Assembly: GCA_023145185.1 (NCBI GenBank)
Contig: JAGLEG010000206.1
Coordinates: forward strand, 1 to 5,099
Reading direction: 5' to 3'
Source of the DNA: Thermoplasmata archaeon
GTDB taxonomy: Archaea > Thermoplasmatota > Penumbrarchaeia > Penumbrarchaeales > Penumbrarchaeaceae
DNA length: 5,099 bases
Part shown: in pieces, positions 1-5,099 of the stretch
How positions within the stretch are numbered: position 1 is the stretch's first letter
How the letters are laid out: every line of letters starts with the position of its first letter
The notes under the pieces: model-generated
The model's database searches: none
The model's input: only the letters and a program-made list of their open reading frames with translations
What the model was told of the DNA's origin: nothing
Position numbers and translations under genes: made by a program

Positions 1-486
1 CGACCTCCTGATGAAGAAAAGGGCCCTGGAAAGCAGCCTCTTCAGCCACCTGAAAAAGCGGCGAAGCAGGGATATCTTCTCCACGTAATCCCTCGTCCCC
101 TCCCCCCTCTCAAGCTCCATGATAAGCTCGGATGCCAGCAGCTCCCCCCTGATCTCATCGGAGGAGAACCTGCGGAACGAGGCGTCGTCCTCGAATACCC
201 CATCATCGGCCATGCCGGAGCCCATCCGCCCTTTTTCGATCAGCTCCCGGATCGAATCGTCCACCCACCTCTTCCTATCCGAAAGGGACCGCTCTATCTG
301 CCTGGAGATACGGGACCTGATCTCGTCCATCCTCTCCGCGACCGCCCCCTGCTTCCTGGCCTGTGTGAGGAAATCGTCTATGCCCTTGACCCCATTCTCG
401 GCGAGCCTCTGGATCAGCTCGCGCTTCTCCCTTGTTGATATCCGAAACGGCCGATAGACCCCCTGCGAGCAATCGGGAAAGACCAC
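1..486 (-). CDS. Conserved-looking hypothetical protein, partial, downstream partner of the AAA+ ATPase
   Basis: I do not recognise the family. This minus-strand frame is open from just after the ATPase stop (555) to the window edge, so the 3' end is missing. Coordinates use the first in-frame start-type codon, GTG at 486-484, giving at least 162 residues. The protein is hydrophilic and mostly helical by composition: a VFPDCSQGVYRPFRIS opening, a charged Arg/Glu-rich helical stretch (about residues 18-88), an acidic Gly/Asp-rich linker (about 88-103), another charged helix, and a basic-aromatic segment (about 139-162, with LLRRFF and RALFFIRR) that could be amphipathic or precede a membrane segment. 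The 23 codons before GTG (RGTIRYPHIKGAG and so on) also look coding, suggesting a true start further upstream at 559 (see the frameshift entry). MoxR-type ATPases are often followed by a VWA-domain partner; no VWA MIDAS motif is visible in this part, so that role is only an inference from position. Confidence 0.72.
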   Translation of the reverse strand, partial: MVFPDCSQGVYRPFRISTREKRELIQRLAENGVKGIDDFLTQARKQGAVAERMDEIRSRISRQIERSLSDRKRWVDDSIRELIEKGRMGSGMADDGVFEDDASFRRFSSDEIRGELLASELIMELERGEGTRDYVEKISLLRRFFRWLKRLLSRALFFIRRS

Positions 487-540
487 CCCGGCCCCCTTGA
501 TGTGGGGATAGCGAATGGTGCCTCTATCTTCCGTCGTCTG

Positions 541-559
541 CTCACCCCCGGCAGCTCAT
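541..559 (-). other. Possible frameshift or homopolymer error at the ATPase/partner gene junction
   Basis: The ATPase stop TGA (558-556) overlaps an ATG (559-557) in the usual ATGA arrangement, preceded by GAGAGG five bases upstream. This ATG frame runs only ATG-AGC-TGC-CGG-GGG before TGA at 544-542. The frame that stays open to the window edge lies one base away. Removing one G from the G5 run (plus-strand C5, 545-549) would give ATG-AGC-TGC-CGG-GGT-GAG and join the two, adding about 28 residues to the partner. This is seen directly in the sequence. Whether it is a sequencing error, a genuine frameshift, programmed slippage or irrelevant because GTG 486 is used cannot be decided here. Confidence 0.55.
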
Positions 560-2010
560 TCGCGCCTCTCGGTGCACCCGAAATCGGACATTGAGTTCAT
601 TATCGATACTATCTGTTCGAACACCTCTCCATCGTCAAGGGTCCCACGGCTCCGCTCCATCCTCAGGATATACTTTCTCAGCAGGCGGCCGTCCCCTTCT
701 GCCGGGACCTTCCCGGTTGACATCGCCCTCACCAGCTTTTCCGCCCTTGAAACGGACCCCTCCAGGTCCCTCTTGAAGAACGTGCACCAGTACATCCTGA
801 ACCCCCTCTCAATGTTCAGGTCAAGGGAGCCGGTCATGAACTCCTTGACGATCTCCTCGTTCCTCATGAACGAGTCGCCGCCCCGTGCCCTGATCCTGCC
901 GTAGAAGGCGTCCCTGACGCCCATGGAGAAGCTCTCCTTTGAAACGAAGGGCTCCCTGGCCAGTTTCGAATATGCAATGGAACGGGTAACGGTGTCGAGG
1001 ATCGTCCTGTTGGACCCCACCTCGGAGAGCTCGGGTATGTCCACCGAAAGGTCCCTCCATGCCTCCACGAGGAACACTGCCGCCTGAAGGAATATCTCGG
1101 AGAAGAAGGCCTCTGCCCCTTTACCTCCCATAGCGATGTCTATGATGCTCCGGTTCTTCATATGGTCCTTATTATAGGAAATGTAAATATTGCTCAACCG
1201 GTCGTTCAGGGGCTCGTTGATCGCATCGAGGTCCCGGAGATTTGAGGTGGTGATGGCCACGAAGTTCGCCGGGAAGGTCTCCCTGGATTTCGCCGGCGTG
1301 ACTATGCCCTCCTGAAGCGCCTGGAGCAGGACATTCTGTGTTCCAAGGGGCAGTTTTCCCACCTCATCGACCATCAGGAGCCCCCTATTCGCCTGGAGCA
1401 GTTTGCCAGGCTCGAGTATCAGAGGGCTTGTGGGGTCGCCGATCTCCTCCAGTTTGTGCAGGTTGAAGACGCCCGTGAGGTTGTCCGGGAACACCTCGGA
1501 CGACCCCTGCAGCCTGGCAAGCCCATACCCCTCCTTCAGCGTGACCCTCTTCACGGGAACACCCTTTGGGTCCACGTTGGAGGGATCGAACATATCGGCC
1601 CCTGACCCGAACCTCGACTGGCACGAAGGGCAGCAGGGGACCCTCCCGTAAAAGATAGGATCCACCACTGACATGGGATCATCCTGCACAGGGCACCCGT
1701 CGACCGTGTAGATCTCCTTGGGAAAGAAGGTCCAGAGCTCCTTTGCAAGGCTTGTCTTCCCCGTCCCCGATGGGCCGAAAAGCAGTATGTGGCTTCCCCC
1801 TATTAGAGCTGCGATGAACGTGTCCAGGACCTCCGGGTCGAGTACCACGTTCCGAAATAGGAGTGCTATAGCCTCCTTCCTTGAGTAGCCCTTGGACCTG
1901 AGCGAGTCCAGCTCCGAAAGTATCCTGCCTGCAAGCGCCTCCTGCGCGGTCCTGGGAACGTATCCAGAGTCCTTGAGCGATGCTGCATCTCCGTGATCCG
2001 TGGAAACCAT
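556..2010 (-). CDS. AAA+ ATPase, MoxR/ChlI-like, with a cysteine cluster after the P-loop
   Basis: A cytosolic P-loop ATPase of 484 residues. Numbering from ATG 2010: Walker A GPSGTGKT at 79-86, ChlI-like LEPGKLLQANRG at 199-210 running into Walker B LLMVDE at 211-216, sensor 1 AITTSN ending at N257, arginine finger in NEPLNDRLS at R271, and sensor 2 in SNRTILDTVTRSIAYSKL at R335. The Walker B context and lid helix match the MoxR/magnesium-chelatase ChlI clade, whose members remodel a partner protein, often one with a VWA domain. Between Walker A and Walker B are CPVQDDP (C106) and CCPSC (C126, C127, C130), a likely zinc knuckle reminiscent of the CP...EP/CPxC pattern of PrkA-type kinases. 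No other chelatase subunit is nearby, so magnesium chelatase is not supported. An upstream TTG at 2070 would extend the frame by 20 codons but lies beside the TATA-like box without a ribosome binding site. ATG 2016 is an alternative with poor spacing. The substrate is unknown; the gene just downstream is the best candidate partner. Confidence 0.9.
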   Translation of the reverse strand: MVSTDHGDAASLKDSGYVPRTAQEALAGRILSELDSLRSKGYSRKEAIALLFRNVVLDPEVLDTFIAALIGGSHILLFGPSGTGKTSLAKELWTFFPKEIYTVDGCPVQDDPMSVVDPIFYGRVPCCPSCQSRFGSGADMFDPSNVDPKGVPVKRVTLKEGYGLARLQGSSEVFPDNLTGVFNLHKLEEIGDPTSPLILEPGKLLQANRGLLMVDEVGKLPLGTQNVLLQALQEGIVTPAKSRETFPANFVAITTSNLRDLDAINEPLNDRLSNIYISYNKDHMKNRSIIDIAMGGKGAEAFFSEIFLQAAVFLVEAWRDLSVDIPELSEVGSNRTILDTVTRSIAYSKLAREPFVSKESFSMGVRDAFYGRIRARGGDSFMRNEEIVKEFMTGSLDLNIERGFRMYWCTFFKRDLEGSVSRAEKLVRAMSTGKVPAEGDGRLLRKYILRMERSRGTLDDGEVFEQIVSIMNSMSDFGCTERRE

Positions 2011-2018
2011 GTCCATGT

Positions 2019-2024
2019 CCTCCT
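2019..2024 (-). promoter_or_regulatory. Ribosome binding site that decides the ATPase start
   Basis: The minus strand reads AGGAGG here, a full match to the anti-Shine-Dalgarno complement, with eight bases before ATG 2010-2008 and only two before ATG 2016-2014. It lies inside the extended frame that begins at TTG 2070, which has no such site, and therefore favours ATG 2010. Confidence 0.75.
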
Positions 2025-2073
2025 GAAAGCCTGAACCGATGTCGGCCCGGCTGGTTTGGGAAAAGGGCAATGG

Positions 2074-2086
2074 TTATATTAATTAA
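2074..2086 (-). promoter_or_regulatory. TATA-like box of the ATPase operon
   Basis: Thirteen consecutive A/T bases, reading TTAATTAATATAA on the minus strand, stand out in a GC-rich window. With archaeal spacing of about 25 bases from TATA centre to transcription start, the RNA would begin near 2052-2056, leaving a leader of about 40 bases to ATG 2010. This makes the TTG at 2070 untranscribed. The position is inferred from sequence; no start site has been mapped. Confidence 0.6.
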
Positions 2087-2096
2087 GTTGGTATCC
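2087..2096 (+). repeat. 10-bp direct repeat GTTGGTATCC, copy 1
   Basis: An exact match to copy 2 at 2196-2205. It touches the upstream edge of the ATPase TATA-like box, where transcription factor B would contact DNA, and its last two bases are shared with the first copy of the 13-mer. It is probably part of a composite regulatory site. Confidence 0.6.
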
Positions 2097-2107
2097 CCAC
2101 TTTGACA
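2095..2107 (+). promoter_or_regulatory. 13-mer operator-like element, copy 1
   Basis: CCCCACTTTGACA, matching copy 2 (2155-2167) at 12 of 13 positions, and lying exactly 60 bp from it in the same orientation. It sits directly upstream of the ATPase TATA-like box, suiting an activator or repressor site for the leftward operon. The binding protein is unknown. Confidence 0.55.
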
Positions 2108-2110
2108 GGC

Positions 2111-2127
2111 ATAATAACATAATATGA
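2111..2127 (+). promoter_or_regulatory. AT-rich candidate promoter for the rightward operon
   Basis: ATAATAACATAATATGA is the most AT-rich stretch available to the rightward genes. If its ATAATATG acts as a TATA box, transcription would start near 2148 and the leader of about 90 bases would contain the inverted repeat at 2155-2196. A weaker alternative is TCATATG near 2179-2185, giving a start near 2208 and a leader of about 30 bases. Neither matches the archaeal consensus well. Confidence 0.3.
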
Positions 2128-2154
2128 TCTGAGGGAAGTCCAATTTGGGAGAGG

Positions 2155-2196
2155 CCTCACTTTGACACTCACCTGTGCTCATATGTCAAAGTTAGG
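2155..2196. promoter_or_regulatory. Inverted repeat of the 13-mer, operator-like
   Basis: The left arm CCTCACTTTGACA (2155-2167) and right arm TGTCAAAGTTAGG (2184-2196) pair at 12 of 13 positions around a 16-base centre; the inner nine pairs (ACTTTGACA/TGTCAAAGT) are perfect. Arm centres are 29 bp apart, close to three helical turns, as expected for a dimeric regulator binding one DNA face. It lies upstream of the reductase-tgtA operon. A hairpin in the RNA leader is possible but the large loop makes it less likely. Confidence 0.6.
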
Positions 2197-2205
2197 TTGG
2201 TATCC
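2196..2205 (+). repeat. 10-bp direct repeat GTTGGTATCC, copy 2
   Basis: Identical to 2087-2096 and in the same orientation. It abuts the right arm of the inverted repeat, sharing G2196. Relative to the adjacent 13-mer, its orientation is the opposite of that in copy 1, so the two composite sites are not a simple tandem duplication. Confidence 0.6.
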
Positions 2206-2229
2206 TTGAAAAACCGTTGACCTCAGGGT

Positions 2230-2235
2230 AGGTGA
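2230..2235 (+). promoter_or_regulatory. Ribosome binding site of the reductase
   Basis: AGGTGA matches the core complement of the archaeal 16S rRNA 3' end and ends five bases before ATG 2241. An in-frame GTG at 2232 overlaps this site and would add three residues; its own upstream AGGG is poorly placed, so ATG 2241 is preferred. Confidence 0.7.
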
Positions 2236-2240
2236 AGGAT

Positions 2241-3230
2241 ATGAAATCGGACGGAAAACCCATCGTTCTCATTACCAGGTCACTTCCCGAGGAGGGGATC
2301 AAGGGGCTCAGGGAGTTCGCCCATCTGGACATCTGGGAGGGCGAGGGGCCGATGCCGAGGGATATCCTCCTTGAACGTGTTCGCAACGCTGATGGACTGA
2401 TCCCCATGCTGAGCGACAGGGTGGATGGACACCTGCTGGACAGCGGCCCGAAGCTCAGAGCTATCGCGAACTATGCGGTCGGCTATGATAACATCTCCCT
2501 TGACGAGGCCACCAGAAGGTCCATACCGGTCATGAACACACCCGGGGTCCTCACGGACGCTACCGCGGACATCGCCATGTCCCTCCTGCTATCCGTCTCC
2601 AGGAGGGTGGTGGAGTCCGATCGTTTCGTGAGGGAGGGGCGTTTCAAGGTCTGGAGCCCGAAGCTGCTTCTGGGAAAGGACCTGAGGGGAAGGACGCTCG
2701 GCATCATAGGCGCTGGCAAGATAGGCCAGGCGGTGATGGAGAGGGCAAGGGGATTCGGCCTGAATATTGTATACCATTCCAGAAACAGGAACGAGGCGGT
2801 CGAGGAGAAGTTCAGCGCCCGCTACCTCTCCCTGGAGGACCTCCTGAGGGGGTCGGACATCATCTCACTGCACGTGCCCCTTACGGAGGAGACCAGGCAC
2901 ATGATCGGCGAACGGGAGCTCTCGATCATGAAGAGAAGTGCGATCTTGATAAATACCGCCCGGGGGCCGGTGATCGATGAGAAGGCCCTCTCCAAAGCCC
3001 TCAGGGAAAGGCGGGTCCACGGGGCAGGTCTCGACGTGTACGAGGAGGAGCCGAAGGTGTATCCGGGACTGATGGACCTCGACAATGTCGTCCTCCTACC
3101 GCACCTCGGCTCTGCCACGGAGGGGACCAGGATAGAGATGGCGATGCTGGCGTCCGAAGGTGTGATGGACGTTCTCTCGGGAAGGCGCCCCAAACACTGC
3201 CTCAACCCCGAAGTTCTGGAGGATGGATGA
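2241..3230 (+). CDS. gyaR: D-2-hydroxyacid dehydrogenase, probable glyoxylate/hydroxypyruvate reductase
   Basis: A complete cytosolic enzyme of 329 residues, the usual family length, expected to reduce glyoxylate to glycolate and often hydroxypyruvate to glycerate. From ATG 2241: the N-terminal catalytic half contains NYAVGYDNISLD (about 77-88) and NTPGVLTDATAD (about 99-110), both typical of glyoxylate reductases. The Rossmann glycine motif GAGKIG is at 157-162. The catalytic trio is Arg241 (NTARGPVID), Glu270 (LDVYEEEP) and His288 (LPHLGSAT). After the second beta strand the sequence is YHSRNRN, with Ser and Arg (180-181) where NAD-specific members carry an acidic residue, so NADPH is the likely cofactor. 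Related phosphoglycerate or lactate dehydrogenases are possible, but there is no C-terminal ACT domain, and the motif set fits GyaR best. The next gene starts one base after its stop, pointing to one operon. Exact substrate is inferred. Confidence 0.88.
   Translation: MKSDGKPIVLITRSLPEEGIKGLREFAHLDIWEGEGPMPRDILLERVRNADGLIPMLSDRVDGHLLDSGPKLRAIANYAVGYDNISLDEATRRSIPVMNTPGVLTDATADIAMSLLLSVSRRVVESDRFVREGRFKVWSPKLLLGKDLRGRTLGIIGAGKIGQAVMERARGFGLNIVYHSRNRNEAVEEKFSARYLSLEDLLRGSDIISLHVPLTEETRHMIGERELSIMKRSAILINTARGPVIDEKALSKALRERRVHGAGLDVYEEEPKVYPGLMDLDNVVLLPHLGSATEGTRIEMAMLASEGVMDVLSGRRPKHCLNPEVLEDG
3218..3222 (+). promoter_or_regulatory. Ribosome binding site of tgtA inside the reductase gene
   Basis: GGAGG lies in the last codons of the reductase gene, nine bases before ATG 3232. 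An in-frame ATG at 3223 directly abuts the site (no spacing) and an ATG at 3227 is out of frame, so 3232 is the best start. The overlap implies that translation of tgtA is coupled to that of the reductase. Confidence 0.65.
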
Positions 3231-3231
3231 T

Positions 3232-5099
3232 ATGGAGACAATATCAAAATTCGAGGTAAGGGAGTGCGACCTGGCGGGGAGGATCGGGAAGTTAACGGTC
3301 AGGGGGAAGACCATCGAGACACCTAACCTGATGCCCGTGGTGAACCCGAACATCACAAGCGGGGAGAACGCGGTGACCCCGGAGGAGCTGAAGGAGACCT
3401 TCGGCCACGACATAATAATCACGAACTCGTATATCATCCGCAGGGGAGATAGACTCAGGGAGCGCGCACTGGATGAAGGACTGCACAAACTGCTTGATTA
3501 TGACGGAATGATAATGACCGATTCCGGGACGTTCCAGTCGTATATGTACGGGTCTGGAAAAGGAAAAGAGGTGAACGTCACCCCTTTGGAGATCGTCGAG
3601 TTCCAGAGGGATATCGGCTCCGATATAGGAACGATCCTGGACAAGTTCACGGTCCCCTCCTCCACCTGGGATGAGGCAAAACAGGACCTTGATATCACGC
3701 TTGATAGAGGGTCCAGATCACTGAAAGTGATGGGAGATATGGAGCTGGCGATCCCGGTCCAGGGCGGCGTCCACATGGACCTTCGGGAGCTGTCGGGCCG
3801 ATCGGTGAGGGAGATGGGGTCCGCGTACTCCCCTATCGGAGGGGTGGTGCCATTGATGGAATCGTATCGATATTCCGATCTTGTGGATGTCATCGTGGCC
3901 GGGAAAAGGGGGCTGGGGCCTTCGATACCCACACATCTCTTCGGGGCGGGGCACCCCATGATACTGCCCCTGGCCGCAGCACTCGGGTGCGACCTCTTCG
4001 ACTCCGCCTCATATGCCAAGTTCGCACAGGGTGGGAGATACATGACCCGGGACAGGACAAGGCATCTGCGGGAGATCGACTCCTTTCCATGTTCGTGTCC
4101 GGTCTGTTCGAGATATGACCCTTCGGACCTGAAGGAGATGGAGGAGCCGAAGAGGGTCGGACTCCTCTCGAGGCACAACCTCTGGTCCCTGAGGGGGACC
4201 ATGAACGAGATCAGGATATCGCTGAAGGAGGGCACCATCTGGGAGATGGTGGAGAGGTCCGCCCTGTATCACCCTGCCATGTACTCTGCGGTGAGGAGGC
4301 TGGAGCAGCACAAAGGGCATCTGGAGGAGTCGGCCCCCAGAAGCACCAGGAGGTTCATGTGCTCCGACCTGGCCCTCTCCCGCTGCCGCCCGGAATTTCA
4401 ACGGTTCAAGGACGGCCTGACGTCCAATTATCGAACGGTGGACCACGGGAGGACCCTGATCCTGACGGATTGGGGAAGGACCCATTCCCACAAGGTGGAG
4501 GAGGCGCTGAAAAGTGCCTCATCATCGGGCGATCGGGTGGTGATCAGAACCCCCCTGGGCCCGGCACCTTATGATATCGAGGACATGTATCCCATATCCC
4601 AATCCGTATTCCCCCAGCCCGAATCGCTCACCGATGAGGTGATGGAGGGCATCATCTCCTCCATGGAGCCCGTGATACGGGGATCGAAAGGCGAGGTGGT
4701 CCACTGGACGGGCGCCGAGGACCCCCCGGAGACGAAAGGGGCGGGGGATGAGGCGTCCTTCCTGGCCCTCAAGGTCGCCAATATCGCCAGAATGCAGTTT
4801 GGCATTATCGGGGGGAAAGGGGCCGACGAGATCCTCTTCGGAAGCTGGGACACTGCCAGGGAGCTGGCATCCAGGCTGATCATCAAGCGGTCCAGAAGGA
4901 CCGGGAAGATAAGGAACGTGATGTTGCCGGGAAAGGATGGAGAGGAGGCCCACCTGCTCTCGCTCAGGGCGGAGGACGGGATGTTCACCCTTAAACTCGA
5001 GGGGGCCAGGAGGCTGCATGAGGGCGGGACGAAGTGGAAGGTGGTGGTGGAAGATGACACGGGAGAGTACAATGCGCAGGGCTACAACGTCTTCTGTAA
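3232..5099 (+). CDS. tgtA: Archaeosine tRNA-ribosyltransferase (tRNA-guanine(15) transglycosylase), 3' end cut by the window
   Basis: This enzyme swaps guanine 15 in the D-loop of tRNA for preQ0, the first tRNA-level step to archaeosine. The window holds 622 residues. The N-terminal TIM-barrel domain begins FEVRECDLAGRIGKL and carries the TDSGTFQ motif with Asp97 and the LFDSASYAKFAQGGRY motif with nucleophile Asp257. The zinc site is Cys287, Cys289, Cys292 and His315 (CSCPVC followed by SRHNL), with the same spacing as I recall for the Pyrococcus enzyme. The C-terminal domains follow: about 370-465 (ending YPISQ) and a pre-PUA domain of about 505-622 (ALKVANIARMQFG, RSRRTGKIRNV, LRAEDGMFTLKLEGA). 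The sequence stops at GYNVFC, where homologues read NVFAKF and enter the PUA domain, so about 75 codons are missing. The final TAA is out of frame. It follows the reductase by one base. The preceding region seems roughly 100 residues longer than in Pyrococcus, chiefly after the zinc site. Confidence 0.95.
   Translation, partial: METISKFEVRECDLAGRIGKLTVRGKTIETPNLMPVVNPNITSGENAVTPEELKETFGHDIIITNSYIIRRGDRLRERALDEGLHKLLDYDGMIMTDSGTFQSYMYGSGKGKEVNVTPLEIVEFQRDIGSDIGTILDKFTVPSSTWDEAKQDLDITLDRGSRSLKVMGDMELAIPVQGGVHMDLRELSGRSVREMGSAYSPIGGVVPLMESYRYSDLVDVIVAGKRGLGPSIPTHLFGAGHPMILPLAAALGCDLFDSASYAKFAQGGRYMTRDRTRHLREIDSFPCSCPVCSRYDPSDLKEMEEPKRVGLLSRHNLWSLRGTMNEIRISLKEGTIWEMVERSALYHPAMYSAVRRLEQHKGHLEESAPRSTRRFMCSDLALSRCRPEFQRFKDGLTSNYRTVDHGRTLILTDWGRTHSHKVEEALKSASSSGDRVVIRTPLGPAPYDIEDMYPISQSVFPQPESLTDEVMEGIISSMEPVIRGSKGEVVHWTGAEDPPETKGAGDEASFLALKVANIARMQFGIIGGKGADEILFGSWDTARELASRLIIKRSRRTGKIRNVMLPGKDGEEAHLLSLRAEDGMFTLKLEGARRLHEGGTKWKVVVEDDTGEYNAQGYNVFC

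Noticed and set aside
119..904. Plus-strand open frames at 119-457 and 515-904
   Set aside because: Both are antisense to the minus-strand partner gene and ATPase, rich in Ser/Pro/Arg, with no recognisable domains.
556..2010. Magnesium chelatase subunit ChlI/BchI
   Set aside because: The motifs are similar, but no chelatase D or H subunit or tetrapyrrole gene is present, and the cysteine cluster is atypical.
2140..2158. Short palindromes CCAATTTGG (2140-2148) and GAGGCCTC (2151-2158)
   Set aside because: They are short and unrepeated, and of a kind expected by chance; the 13-mer repeats explain the region better.
1679..2182. 167-codon minus-strand open frame starting at ATG 2182
   Set aside because: It overlaps the ATPase in another frame across the Walker A region and runs through the promoter and repeats. 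The ATPase frame carries all the conserved motifs.
2155..2196. Rho-independent-style terminator or riboswitch
   Set aside because: The loop is 16 bases, the stem is AT-rich in its core and no U-tract follows. There is no recognisable riboswitch core, and the arms match a third copy elsewhere, which fits protein binding better.
3498..4238. 246-codon minus-strand open frame opposite tgtA
   Set aside because: It lies entirely antisense to conserved tgtA catalytic and zinc motifs, has no ribosome binding site I can see, and its Ser/Pro/Arg-rich composition is typical of a shadow frame.
5097..5099. TAA at the very end of the window as the tgtA stop codon
   Set aside because: The tgtA frame reads TTC-TGT-AA here, so the TAA is out of frame. 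The protein is also cut just before the expected PUA domain, so the gene continues past the edge.

Overview
The window looks archaeal. The best marker is the right-hand gene, an archaeosine-type tRNA-guanine transglycosylase (tgtA), an enzyme of archaeal tRNA modification. Supporting signs are an AT-only TATA-like box in a GC-rich background, ribosome binding sites matching AGGAGG/GGTGA, and heavy use of AGG for arginine. The lineage is not fixed by the sequence; a euryarchaeon, possibly a Thermoplasmata relative, is a weak guess from codon style and gene content.

The layout is two divergent transcription units around an intergenic control region of about 230 bp (2011-2240). Leftward (minus strand) lie a AAA+ ATPase of the MoxR/ChlI-like group (556-2010), with a cysteine cluster resembling a zinc knuckle, and then a second gene of unrecognised family that runs off the left edge (1-486 as the sequence reads). 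The junction between them is odd. The second reading frame is open right up to the ATPase stop codon but has no normal start there. Removing one G from a run of five would give it an ATG overlapping the ATPase stop. This could be a sequencing error, a real frameshift or a downstream GTG start.

Rightward (plus strand) lie a D-2-hydroxyacid dehydrogenase, most likely an NADPH-linked glyoxylate/hydroxypyruvate reductase (2241-3230), and tgtA (3232 to the right edge). They are separated by one base, with the tgtA ribosome binding site inside the reductase gene, so they look co-transcribed and translationally coupled. tgtA is cut by the window just before the expected PUA domain; the TAA at the very end is out of frame.

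The intergenic region holds the least expected signal: three near-identical copies of a 13-mer (CCNNACTTTGACA), two direct and one inverted, plus two exact copies of GTTGGTATCC. One cluster abuts the TATA-like box of the ATPase operon and the other sits before the reductase gene, as expected for a shared operator controlling both divergent units. The ATPase start was moved from an upstream TTG to ATG 2010 because the TTG would lie upstream of the predicted transcription start. No RNA genes, CRISPR arrays, insertion sequences or terminators were seen.
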